Source: Crocinitomicaceae bacterium | Lineage (GTDB): Bacteria; Bacteroidota; Bacteroidia; Flavobacteriales_D; Crocinitomicaceae | Assembly (NCBI GenBank): GCA_025210175.1 | Contig: JAOASF010000116.1 | Span: forward strand, 1-37,962 | Direction of reading: 5' to 3' | DNA length: 37,962 bases | Part shown: one piece after another, positions 17,946 to 25,515 of the stretch | Layout of the letters: every line of letters begins with the position of its first letter | How positions within the stretch are numbered: the first letter of the stretch is position 1 | Translations under genes and position numbers: made by a program | The notes under the pieces: generated by a model | Told to the model about the DNA's origin: nothing | Database searches by the model: none | Seen by the model: the letters and a program-made list of their open reading frames with translations, nothing else

Positions 17946-19159
17946 AGGTTCTCTATTTGAGTTATGATGGCTTGACAGAAGGATTGGGGCAAAGTCAAAT
18001 TCTACCCTACCTCGAAGGTTTATCTCGTCACGGAAATGAAATTCATTTGATCACCTTCGAAAAGGCGAGTCCGAGTGAATTTGTACCCATTTACAAGCGT
18101 TGCACCGAAGCCAATATCTATTGGTATCCTTTGAAATACACCAAGAAACCACCGGTTTTATCAACTGTTTATGACTTATTGGTCCTAAATCGTTTGGCGA
18201 AAATGTTGGTCAAAACAAAGGGCATTGAACTGATTCATTGCCGAAGTTATTTACCGATGATCATTGGTCATGCTTTAGGAAAAAAGTTGGGGGCTAAAAC
18301 CCTCTTCGACATGCGCGGCTTCTGGCCCGAAGAACGAACTGAAGGTGATATTTGGAACCTTTCGAACCCTCTTTTCAAACGTATTTTCTCTTATTTCAAA
18401 CAAAAGGAAAAACTTTTTTTAAAAGAAGCCGATGCCGTTGTTTCTTTAACCGAGGCTGGAAAAAAGGACTTGGTAAAACGCTTTCCTGATTTTCATTTGG
18501 AAGAAAAAACAAGCGTTATTCCCTGTTGCGTTCGTTTAGATTTATTCGATCCAAGTAAGGTTTCTGCAAAGGAAAAAACAGCGCTCAAAAAGCAATTGGG
18601 ACTAACGAATCAAACCATTTTTGGCTATGTAGGTTCCATTGGTACCTGGTACATGTGAGACGAAATGTTGGCCTATTTCAAAGTTCAATGGGAACAAAAT
18701 AACAAAGCTATTTTCCTTTTTATCTCTAAAGAACCGGAAGGTAATATTCGCTCAAAAGCACAGGACCTTGGACTTCCGATCGAAAGCATAATAGTCAAGG
18801 GAGTTACGCACAGTGAGGTTGCCAAACACATTTCTCTATTTGATTTTGCCATTTATTTCATCCGTCCAAGTTTCAGTAAAACGGCATCGTCCCCCATTAA
18901 ACAAGCTGAAATCATGGCCATGGGTATCCCGATCATTACAAATGCTGGAGTTGGGGATTCAGATAAATACATACAAGAAAGCAAGGCTGGTGCCTTATTG
19001 AAGGATTTTTCAGAGCAAACTTTCGCTTCTACTCCCCTGCCCTCAAGTCCTGATCAAAAAGATATTCGCAACTTTGTCTACGAACATTTCTCTCTCGAAA
19101 AAGGAGTGGAAAAATACCAAGTACTTTACGAAAGTCTATGTCCAAAATCGTTGTCTTAG
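17942..19159 (+). pseudogene. GT4 glycosyltransferase gene interrupted by an in-frame TGA
   Basis: Read through, this is a complete GT4 enzyme of 405 residues. The first part (17942-18658) has EGLGQSQILPYLEGLSRHGNEIHLITFE, HCRSYLP, DMRGFWPEER and VSLTEAGK. It stops in GYVGSIGTWYM, at the start of the C-terminal domain. The codon at 18656-18658 is TGA; the next codons in the same frame continue DEMLAYF and later carry QAEIMAMGIPIITN, the donor-binding half. Family members normally read on here with a hydrophobic residue, so one base change (for example TTA to TGA) explains the break. No frameshift is involved. A restart at the ATG at 18665 could make the second half separately, but neither half alone has a full active site. 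It shares ATGA with asnB and overlaps the next gene by 22 bases. Confidence 0.85.
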
Positions 19160-20205
19160 CTCCCTATCCAAAAGGAACAGCTCCCTCTCAGCGTTTTCGC
19201 TTTGAGCAATATTGGACGGAATTGGAGAAGGAACACGAATTGGAATTTCATGCCTTTATCGATGAAAAATTGTGGAAGACTTTGTATCAACCCAGAAAAC
19301 ACCTTTTAAAGGTCTGGTTGATGTTGGGGGCATTTTTTCGCAGATTTCGTTTGTTATCCACGGTTCGCAAGGCCGATTTTGTATTCATCCATCGCGAAGC
19401 TAGTCAGGTTGGACCGCCCATTTTTGAATGGCTCATCGCAAAAGTTCTGCGCAAAAAATACATTTACGACTTCGATGATGCCTTGTGGTTACCCAATTAC
19501 AGCGAAGTTAATTCGAGTTTTCAGCGCTTAAAAGCCTACTGGAAAATCAAATACATTATTCGTTGGGCGGATACCGTTACAGCTGGAAATGAGCACTTAA
19601 TGGCCTATGCGAAAAAGTACAATTCAAACGTCCTTTATTTACCAACCACCATCGATACAAACTATCACAAAGCCGAAACGAAAACGGACGCTGATAAAAT
19701 TCGCATTGGTTGGACAGGAACGCATACCACCATGCAATACCTTCCCTTGATTGAAGAAATCAACCCGCTTTTGCATCAACAAGATCGCATCATTTGGACC
19801 ATTATTTCCAACCAAGCTCCAGAATTAAACATTCCCAACATGGAATTCATTCAATGGAAAAAGGAAAGTGAAATTGCCGATTTAAGCACCTTCGACATGG
19901 GGATTATGCCCTTGGAAGACAACGAGTGGAGCAAGGGAAAATGTGGTTTCAAAGCACTTCAGTACATGGCGCTTGGCATACCGACTATTCTTTCTCCGGT
20001 TGGCACGAATCTCGAAATCGTAACCAATGGAAAAGACGGACTCTTCGCTACAACAGCCGAAGAATGGGCCGAACAAATCAATAAACTAATCGACGACGAA
20101 GCCTTCCGTAAAACACTCGCTGCAAACGGATTGAAACGCGTACAAGAACAATATTCCACCCAGGCTCAATGGCCTACTTACCAAAGACTTTTTCTTCATG
20201 ATTAA
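19138..20205 (+). CDS. GT4-like glycosyltransferase
   Basis: Glycosyltransferase of 355 residues with an N-terminus (IVVLAPYPKGTAPSQRFRFEQY) and inner motif (YDFDDALWLPNY near residues 115-126) seen in a Bacteroidota-rich group of GT4/GT1-like enzymes. The C-terminal domain runs from about residue 185 (KIRIGWTGTHTTMQYL) and includes EWSKGKCGFKALQYMALGIPTI near residues 262-283, where the GFKALQYMALG stretch takes the place of the EX7E donor site. It overlaps the broken GT4 gene by 22 bases. It is the last gene of the polysaccharide cluster; a toxin-antitoxin locus follows after about 100 bases. Confidence 0.83.
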   Translation: MSKIVVLAPYPKGTAPSQRFRFEQYWTELEKEHELEFHAFIDEKLWKTLYQPRKHLLKVWLMLGAFFRRFRLLSTVRKADFVFIHREASQVGPPIFEWLIAKVLRKKYIYDFDDALWLPNYSEVNSSFQRLKAYWKIKYIIRWADTVTAGNEHLMAYAKKYNSNVLYLPTTIDTNYHKAETKTDADKIRIGWTGTHTTMQYLPLIEEINPLLHQQDRIIWTIISNQAPELNIPNMEFIQWKKESEIADLSTFDMGIMPLEDNEWSKGKCGFKALQYMALGIPTILSPVGTNLEIVTNGKDGLFATTAEEWAEQINKLIDDEAFRKTLAANGLKRVQEQYSTQAQWPTYQRLFLHD

Positions 20206-20272
20206 GCTACGTTTAAAAGTCCTTCCTTTTCAATAGAAAATAATGCTTGTTAGGCTCAATATTGGTGCTCAT

Positions 20273-20303
20273 AAATTTTGAATTTGTTATCTTACAAGAT
20301 AAC
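20273..20303 (+). promoter_or_regulatory. Toxin-antitoxin promoter end with perfect palindromic operator
   Basis: GTTATCTTACAAGATAAC at 20286-20303 is a perfect inverted repeat with 8-base arms and a 2-base centre, ending eight bases before the toxin ATG. Just upstream, AAATTTTG (20273-20280) differs by one base from the Bacteroidota -7 element TAnnTTTG, so the palindrome would cover the transcription start. HigA-type antitoxins normally repress their own operon by binding such a site. Confidence 0.65.
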
Positions 20304-20311
20304 TTTACGCG

Positions 20312-20665
20312 ATGAATCGGAAGATTATCTTTTTTGAGGACCATTTCATTGAATTTTACCAAGAACAGAATGAAAAAGTTAAAGGCAAAGTTCAATATGT
20401 ATTTGAGTTAATCAAACAAGTTGAACGGGTTCCTCAGAAGTTCCTAAAGCACATTGAAGGTGTCAATTGACTTTATGAAATCAGAGTTAAATCTGAATCA
20501 AATATTTTCCGAATTTTTTGTTGTTTCGACAATGGAGATTTAGTCGTTCTTTTCAATGCATTTCAAAAGAAAAAACAGAAAACTCCCAAAATCGAAATTC
20601 AAAAAGCGACTCGTTTAATGGAAAATTACTTTAAGCAGAAATCTCAAGACAATGAAGAATTATAA
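20312..20665 (+). pseudogene. RelE/HigB-type (Gp49-like) toxin gene with an in-frame TGA
   Basis: Read from the ATG at 20312, the frame gives MNRKIIFFEDHFIEFY, then RVPQKFLKHIEGVN, a TGA at 20468-20470 (codon 53), and in the same frame LYEIRVKSESNIFRIFCC, LVVLFNAFQKKKQKTP and a final TAA at 20663-20665. The pieces match phage-Gp49/HigB-type mRNA interferases, in which the motif before LYEIR usually ends in glycine, so GGA to TGA is the simplest change. The product would be a 52-residue fragment lacking the catalytic half. The frame overlaps the antitoxin start by 14 bases, the usual toxin-first HigBA arrangement. Read-through is possible but unsupported. Confidence 0.8.
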
Positions 20666-20951
20666 AAACATAAAAAACTTTGATGACCTCATTGAATTGG
20701 AACATGGGAAAGTTGGCTCAAGTAGTAGACTAAAATATGAAGAAGGTGCACAAATGTTCATTATTAGTGAAATGCTCAAAGCAGCACGAAAAGAAGCCAA
20801 TATGACACAAGAAGAACTAGCTGAAAAAGCTGGCACCAAGAAAAGCTACATTTCAAAAATTGAAAATGGTAAAGGGAACATTCAGCTTTCAACCTTAATT
20901 CGAATATTCGAACAAGGATTGCAAAAAAGAATTGGCTTTACCTTTCTCTAA
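20652..20951 (+). CDS. HigA/Xre-family antitoxin
   Basis: DNA-binding antitoxin of 99 residues. The helix-turn-helix reads RKEANMTQEELAEKAGTKKS then YISKIENGKGNIQLSTL, near residues 45-82, the standard Xre form. The N-terminal 40 residues are a typical HigA extension that contacts the toxin. It begins inside the toxin frame and remains intact although the toxin is interrupted. It probably binds the palindrome at 20286-20303 to repress the locus. A 43-base gap without a visible terminator separates it from the rdgB-like gene. Confidence 0.85.
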   Translation: MKNYKNIKNFDDLIELEHGKVGSSSRLKYEEGAQMFIISEMLKAARKEANMTQEELAEKAGTKKSYISKIENGKGNIQLSTLIRIFEQGLQKRIGFTFL

Positions 20952-20994
20952 TCTGCTTAATATTATTTAGCTCATCAACATAAACCTATTTTTC

Positions 20995-21579
20995 ATGATT
21001 GAAATGATTTTCGCTTCTCATAACCAAAACAAGACCAAGGAAATTCAAAAGAAATTGCCGAGTCATATTGTACTAAAATCCTTGGCAGATATCGGTTGGA
21101 CTGAAGAAATTATCGAAGACGGAGCGACCTTGGAAGAAAACGCGAGAATCAAAGCTCAAGCCATTGTCGACAAGTTGGGTGTTCCTTGTTTTGCAGATGA
21201 TACAGGATTGGAGGTAGCAGCCTTAAACAACGAACCTGGAGTTTACAGTGCGCGCTATGCTGGTCTTCAAAAAAATGACGAGGACAACATGCAACTTTTG
21301 CTTTCTAATCTCGAAGGAAAAGAGGATCGTTCAGCTCAATTTCGCACTTCTATTTGTCTTTATTTCAACAACGAGTTTCGCCTTTTTGAAGGAATCGTTA
21401 AAGGTCAAATCCTTACAGAAAAAGTAGGAACAGAAGGTTTCGGCTACGATCCCATTTTTCAACCGGAAGGTCACACCCGTTCCTTTGCCCAAATGAGCAT
21501 GGATGAAAAAAATGAACTTTCGCATCGTGGAAGAGCGATTCAGGCGATGGTGGAGTTTTTGAATAGTTCAGAGTTTTGA
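20995..21579 (+). CDS. rdgB: Non-canonical purine NTP pyrophosphatase (RdgB/HAM1 family)
   Basis: Cytosolic house-cleaning enzyme that hydrolyses dITP, dXTP and ITP to monophosphates. The sequence has FASHNQNKTKEI at the start, FADDTGLEVAALNNEPGVYSARYAG near residues 66-90 (metal and base site), GFGYDPIF near 149-156, and SHRGRA near 179-184; all are hallmarks of the family. The length of 194 residues is normal. The start could be the ATG at 20995 or 21004 (MIFASHN); the second fits family length slightly better. The stop codon lies inside a palindrome that could end transcription. Confidence 0.95.
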   Translation: MIEMIFASHNQNKTKEIQKKLPSHIVLKSLADIGWTEEIIEDGATLEENARIKAQAIVDKLGVPCFADDTGLEVAALNNEPGVYSARYAGLQKNDEDNMQLLLSNLEGKEDRSAQFRTSICLYFNNEFRLFEGIVKGQILTEKVGTEGFGYDPIFQPEGHTRSFAQMSMDEKNELSHRGRAIQAMVEFLNSSEF

Positions 21580-21603
21580 GTTCAGAGTTCTGAAAACTCT
21601 GAA
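21567..21603 (+). terminator. Nested inverted repeat at the end of rdgB, possible terminator
   Basis: The 11-base arms TTCAGAGTTTT (21567-21577) and AAAACTCTGAA (21593-21603) are perfectly complementary, with a 15-base loop that holds part of a second perfect inverted repeat, TTCAGA-GT-TCTGAA (21581-21594). The rdgB stop codon (21577-21579) is inside. AT-rich sequence follows but no clear T-run, so this may instead be a mobile or structural repeat. Confidence 0.5.
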
Positions 21604-21640
21604 TTTAGAATGAAGAAAATATTGACACTCCATTGTACCT

Positions 21641-21770
21641 GTTTCCCCTCAAGAGAAGGATCAAGAGGAAGGTTCAATTTCAAGCCATTTTCCATTTTAA
21701 ACCTAAATCCTGACTCCAAAGGTCCTTCTTCCGAAATTCTATAAAAATCAAATTTCCAATTTGGAATTCA
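21641..21770 (+). repeat. Dispersed ~130-base repeat, copy A
   Basis: In the 440-base gene-free stretch between rdgB and the next gene. It shares long blocks with 35201-35339 in the same orientation, including AGGTTCAATTTCAA, CCTAAATCCTGACTCC, AGGTCCT and GGAATTCA. The opening block (CCCCTCAAGAG...AAGAGGAAGG) is a degenerate version of the CTCCCTCTGGAGGGAG type hairpin in copy B. No coding potential is seen in the rest of 21604-22020. Confidence 0.75.
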
Positions 21771-22020
21771 ATTCAATTAATTGCTACTCTATACATAATG
21801 ACTTACCAGCAACAAAGCGGAATTTAGGAAAGTAAAATTGATCGCTACCTGCTTATTGAATGACTTATTTCTTTAATTTCAATACCGTAAATACTGCTTT
21901 ATTTATACTACCTACGAAATAAAATTTTTGCCTTGCCATTATGAAAAAGATCCATTACCAAAGATATTGGTTTCAATATCCAAACCTTATTCTAAAACTT
22001 GCTCACGAAAAAACCAAACC

Positions 22021-22953
22021 ATGCTTAGATTAGTCGTTATTATTTCCATCGCCCTCTTTGTTTTTGGCATACACTTTTTGATCAATCTATGTTACACTTT
22101 TGATTGGATCATTATATCTATTTCCTCAAGATGCCTCTTTCTTTTCCTTCTTGGTTTATTCATAGTTGAAAAATTCGGAAGTAATCGAAAGTTGCTCCAA
22201 AATGCTGGTATAGGAACCTTACTGGGCAGTTTAACGATGCTTACCATGGCTTTTTTTATCAATGGAAGCCTACAGGTTATTCTTGATCATTCACTTCCAC
22301 TTGGTGCATTCACAATTGCCTTTTCTTTAAAGAAAAACTTATTTAAGTCCCTCATTTTCTGGTGGTATGTACTTTTTGTAGGCTTAACTATTTTTTACTT
22401 TATAGGAGAAATACAATACTATGAGGTTAAAAAAAACACAGCATTAATCTCTAAGAGTCTAACGTATGATGAGGGATTAATGAACCTAATTGAAGAAAGC
22501 AATCCCCAATTCAAATTCTACTCAGATACACTTTATCTCTTAAATTTCACCAAAGCCTATTGTTTACCGTGTAGGTCAAAGTCAAAAGCTTTGCAGCAAT
22601 TGGAAAAAACGCAAGTGGATAATAACGTTGCCATCATCACCATCTATTGTGGAGAGGCTTATCAAGATCAAATTGATTTGTATTCTAAAAAGACTAAACG
22701 AAACTTATTATTCGTTCCTGAATTTGAAAAACTTAGCGTGTTCAACATTAATAGCTATCCAACCGAACTTTGGTCAAAAGGAAAAACCATTCTTAATCGA
22801 CAAATTTTCGGCTTTCAATCCGAAGCTCTAACTCCATACCTAAGAGACACTCAAAAATTCATTGAAAATATGCAGCGACAATACGGATTGGAAGATAGAC
22901 AGATTGACAGATTGCAGATTGACAAATTGCAGATTGACAAATTGGAAGATTGA
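22021..22953 (+). CDS. Membrane-anchored thioredoxin-fold protein with CxxC motif
   Basis: Predicted inner-membrane protein with a thioredoxin-like domain. From the ATG at 22021 (310 residues) four hydrophobic segments come first, near residues 2-22, 25-48, 60-85 and 104-126. A soluble domain from about residue 150 has FTKAYCLPCRSKSKALQQL near 178-196, with a CLPC redox motif, and later INSYPTELW near 243-251, which contains the cis-proline position. The role is probably thiol reduction or disulfide exchange on the outer face of the membrane. A TTG at 21928 in the same frame would add 31 residues, but they do not look like a signal peptide. The last ~20 residues (EDRQIDRLQIDKLQIDKLED) are encoded by the AGATTGAC-type repeat and are probably not part of the original fold. 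Confidence 0.6.
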   Translation: MLRLVVIISIALFVFGIHFLINLCYTFDWIIISISSRCLFLFLLGLFIVEKFGSNRKLLQNAGIGTLLGSLTMLTMAFFINGSLQVILDHSLPLGAFTIAFSLKKNLFKSLIFWWYVLFVGLTIFYFIGEIQYYEVKKNTALISKSLTYDEGLMNLIEESNPQFKFYSDTLYLLNFTKAYCLPCRSKSKALQQLEKTQVDNNVAIITIYCGEAYQDQIDLYSKKTKRNLLFVPEFEKLSVFNINSYPTELWSKGKTILNRQIFGFQSEALTPYLRDTQKFIENMQRQYGLEDRQIDRLQIDKLQIDKLED

Positions 22954-22972
22954 AAATTGACAGATTTCAAAT
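22898..22972 (+). repeat. AGATTGAC/AGATTGC degenerate tandem array
   Basis: About ten units of 7 to 9 bases (AGATTGAC, AGATTGC, AAATTGC, AAATTGG, AGATTTC) run through the 3' end of the thioredoxin-like gene and past its stop. Relatives occur at 23109-23150 and at 35032-35170. Confidence 0.8.
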
Positions 22973-23076
22973 TACATTTCCGATAGTCATCGGGAAGAAG
23001 GTTTTGAGTTCACCTGATGGAGATATAAATACAATTTTTCGCCAACGGTCAAAAGTCATTCTCAATTCTCCGCGCA

Positions 23077-23101
23077 CTTTGCGGTTCTTTGCGCCTTTGC
23101 G
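23077..23101 (+). repeat. Three CTTTGCG units (Bacteroidota intergenic repeat)
   Basis: CTTTGCG at 23077, 23087 and 23095 with short spacers, preceded by CTCCGCGCA. Sequences of this form are common in intergenic DNA of Bacteroidota. The whole stretch 22954-23309 is non-coding repeat mosaic. Confidence 0.7.
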
Positions 23102-23206
23102 TGGGAAAATTACAGATTGCAGATTAGAAGATTAGCAGATTTCAAATTGCTCAGTAGAAGATTTCTCTTTTTTCTGAAGGAGGTTTAAATTCAATTATTC
23201 CTCCAT

Positions 23207-23304
23207 AGTCAACAGTCAAAAGTTAAAAGTTAAAGGTCAAGAGTCAACAGTCAAGAGTCAAAAGTCAAAAGTCAAGAATCATTCATCATTCGCCATTCTC
23301 CATT
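23207..23304 (+). repeat. Fourteen in-phase heptamers (AGTCAAN then NNYCATT)
   Basis: Ten 7-base units of the form AGTCAAA/AGTCAAC/AGTCAAG (two are AGTTAAA, one GGTCAAG) run from 23207 to 23276 without losing phase. Four units of a second form, AATCATT, CATCATT, CGCCATT and CTCCATT, continue the same 7-base phase to 23304. The array lies immediately after the stop of the reductase gene on the minus strand, so it is the 3' boundary of the heme operon. Confidence 0.85.
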
Positions 23305-23309
23305 TCCAT

Positions 23310-25508
23310 TCAATAACAATCAACCTTAATTCTTCCTTGAGCTTCTAATTCCGCGCAATTGGAACCCTTACTTTCTAGCATCTCGTCCAGTTGTTTATAT
23401 ACCCCTTCTTTCATTTTTAGCGAACCGCAGATCATCAAAATCCCTCCGTTTTGCAGATCATTGAACATTTCGTCAAAGAGTACCGGAATCCAATCTTGCA
23501 CATAACTTTTGTCTTGATTGTCGCGAGAAAGAGCATGATAAACCTCTTTTAAACTTTCTCGCTGTTGCGCGGATGAAATAAGGATTTCGGCCTGTTGATG
23601 AACTCCAAACTTCCTTCTTCCCCAGACCAATTTCTTGGCACCTTTATTTTCGTGTAACATACCTAGAAAGGGAGCAATACCGGTACCGTTGGCCAACATC
23701 CAAGCCGTACCTTTTATCTTGTCCAAATGAAAATTCGGATTGAACTCCAAACGCCCCGTTATGCTTTGTCCCTTTTCGAGATGATACAGCAAATTCGACA
23801 CTTTTCCCTCCGGGTGTACTTTAGCCGAAATCAACAATTCACCCTTCGGATTCACCCCCAAAGAATAGAACCTCTCCTCCCCATTTTGATCCGCAGGAAG
23901 GAGGGCCAAAAGGTCACCCGAATTAACTTTCTTCCGAGTCAATGTTTTTAATCTCAGGTAGACAAACTTATTCGTTCCATCATCTTCCTGAACTATTTCA
24001 AGCACCTCGAACCGTGTCTTTTTGCCTGAATTAACTTGATTAATTTTCAAAGAATTGGTCTTAACTCCCTTTAGTTCAGTCCAAGTTGTAAACCAATTTT
24101 GAAAAGGTTGCTGATTCGCTCGATCGATAAACACCGGAGCCAGTTTTTCATGGCAATTTTCCTTTTCTGTTAAAGCGGCTTGTACTTCCTTGGCAAACTG
24201 ACAAAAATTAGGATAAAGAAGCGATCCAAAACCGACCACAGAAAAGTCAACGGATTGAGTAAAAGTATGTGCTTTGAGATGATCCAAAAATCGACTAGCT
24301 GATTCTGGAGCCTGTCCAGTACCGTAAGTGGAGGTCAAACAAATCAAATGCTTCACCTTGGGATACGTCCCCGAAAACTGATTCATCACCTCTATTCTTA
24401 CTCCCAAATTTTCGGTTGAGAGTGAGGAATAAACAGCCTCAGCAAAGTGTTTTGTGTTACCATTCTCACTTCCCACCAAGATCAAAGTTTCTGCCTTTTG
24501 TTTGCTCACTCCTTTTTGCAAACTCCCCTTTCTTCTTCTTTTCAAAGCTATTCGCGTTCCGGAGTACATGAAATAGAGCATGGAAACACATGAGGCGAAC
24601 AAAACGAAGGCCCAAATAACAGAAACCTGACCCGTGTGCCATTCGAAGGCAAAATTTTTCAAACTTTCTCGCCATGGAATTCGAACACTTTCTCTCTTCT
24701 TTCCCGAATATTGATCGATGAGGAACAATTCATCATCCAATTCCACTCGTAAAAACTCACTCGTATCTGAAGAAAAAGGAAACTCGATTCGCTTAACTTC
24801 TTGGAGCGAAATATCCTGTAAATCGGGCATGTCAAAAACTGCCATTGGTTCCTCTTGTCCAACTTGTTTCACAAAGGTTTCCTTCCTTTCCTCTCCTGCT
24901 GGAATCAAATCAAAACGAACCAGGGAAAGAACCAAACCGGAAAGACTGATGGCCAGAATGGGCAACAAAGTCCAACGACCAAGCTTGGTGTGGTAGTAAG
25001 CCTGTTTTTCTTCCTTGGGCAAGGATTTAAAAAAGGACCTCCAACCAGTTTTTCGGAGGACCAAAAAGAATCCTGAAATGGCAATGAGCAGCAATAAAAA
25101 AGAAGTTATGCCCACCAAGCTCCTACCGGTATTGTGCAGAAACAGGGAACGGTGAAAGGAGCTTACCCAATCAAAAAAGGGAGTGTCTATTTTGGACTCT
25201 TGAATGACTTCGGCCGTGATGGGATGAGCCAAAAATTCGCTTTCCTGATTCTCTTCTAATGGAAAAATCACCAGCTGAAATTGTCCTTCTTTGTTGCGAT
25301 TTACTTCTAGAATTTCTGGATATTTTGCCTGACTCACTTCTAAAAAGTCGACCAAGGGGACATCTGTTTCAAGCGAAATATCTTTTCCCTGTTGCGCAAT
25401 GATGGGCTCAAAAGACAAAATGGTTCCCGTTAAAATGGAAACCAATAAAAAAAGAGAAACTACAGCTGCTAACCAGAAGTGAGCCTTACGCCAAAGTGTA
25501 TTCATCAT
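23310..25508 (-). CDS. PepSY-domain membrane flavoprotein reductase (flavodoxin plus FAD/NAD(P)H reductase)
   Basis: Multi-domain inner-membrane electron-transfer protein of 732 residues. Four membrane helices lie near residues 11-33, 130-151, 179-199 and 294-316, with PepSY-like periplasmic segments between them. Histidines H119 and H125 (FHRSLFLH), H173 and H291 (EWHTGQ) flank the helices and could bind heme. From residue 341 comes a flavodoxin domain with the FMN loop GSENGNT at 346-352, then a CysJ-type FAD domain (ERFYSLG) and an NAD(P) domain (GTGIAPFLGML). It probably passes NADPH electrons across the membrane to ferric iron, heme or a siderophore. It is the last gene of the heme operon, eight bases after the DUF2271-like gene. 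It may be mistaken for sulfite reductase because of the C-terminal half. Confidence 0.85.
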   Translation of the reverse strand: MMNTLWRKAHFWLAAVVSLFLLVSILTGTILSFEPIIAQQGKDISLETDVPLVDFLEVSQAKYPEILEVNRNKEGQFQLVIFPLEENQESEFLAHPITAEVIQESKIDTPFFDWVSSFHRSLFLHNTGRSLVGITSFLLLLIAISGFFLVLRKTGWRSFFKSLPKEEKQAYYHTKLGRWTLLPILAISLSGLVLSLVRFDLIPAGEERKETFVKQVGQEEPMAVFDMPDLQDISLQEVKRIEFPFSSDTSEFLRVELDDELFLIDQYSGKKRESVRIPWRESLKNFAFEWHTGQVSVIWAFVLFASCVSMLYFMYSGTRIALKRRRKGSLQKGVSKQKAETLILVGSENGNTKHFAEAVYSSLSTENLGVRIEVMNQFSGTYPKVKHLICLTSTYGTGQAPESASRFLDHLKAHTFTQSVDFSVVGFGSLLYPNFCQFAKEVQAALTEKENCHEKLAPVFIDRANQQPFQNWFTTWTELKGVKTNSLKINQVNSGKKTRFEVLEIVQEDDGTNKFVYLRLKTLTRKKVNSGDLLALLPADQNGEERFYSLGVNPKGELLISAKVHPEGKVSNLLYHLEKGQSITGRLEFNPNFHLDKIKGTAWMLANGTGIAPFLGMLHENKGAKKLVWGRRKFGVHQQAEILISSAQQRESLKEVYHALSRDNQDKSYVQDWIPVLFDEMFNDLQNGGILMICGSLKMKEGVYKQLDEMLESKGSNCAELEAQGRIKVDCY

Positions 25509-25515
25509 TGATCAA

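Noticed and set aside
18665..19159. Separate glycosyltransferase gene starting at the ATG at 18665
   Set aside because: It is the exact in-frame continuation of the upstream gene and lacks the N-terminal half of a GT4 fold, so it is the 3' part of one broken gene.
20213..20395. 60-residue minus-strand frame opposite the toxin start
   Set aside because: It is antisense to the toxin frame and its operator, with low-complexity content and no domain.
18656..20470. UGA recoded as a sense codon (glycine or tryptophan)
   Set aside because: TGA is the normal stop of many intact genes here, including several ATGA overlaps (621, 1916, 10840, 17942), so wholesale recoding is excluded.
21941..22030. 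29-residue leader peptide frame before the thioredoxin-like gene
   Set aside because: It begins MKKIHYQRYW but has no recognisable attenuator or conserved feature, and its stop only just overlaps the chosen start; chance is as likely.
22950..23135. 61-residue reading frame after the thioredoxin-like gene
   Set aside because: It is made wholly of intergenic repeat units (including CTTTGCG and AGATTGC) and has no family features.
22898..23304. CRISPR array
   Set aside because: Units are 7-9 bases without constant long repeats or unique spacers, and no cas gene is present.
23310..24480. Assimilatory sulfite reductase flavoprotein (CysJ)
   Set aside because: The C-terminal half is CysJ-like, but the four membrane helices, PepSY part and heme operon context point to an iron/heme reductase, and no CysI or sulfur genes are nearby.
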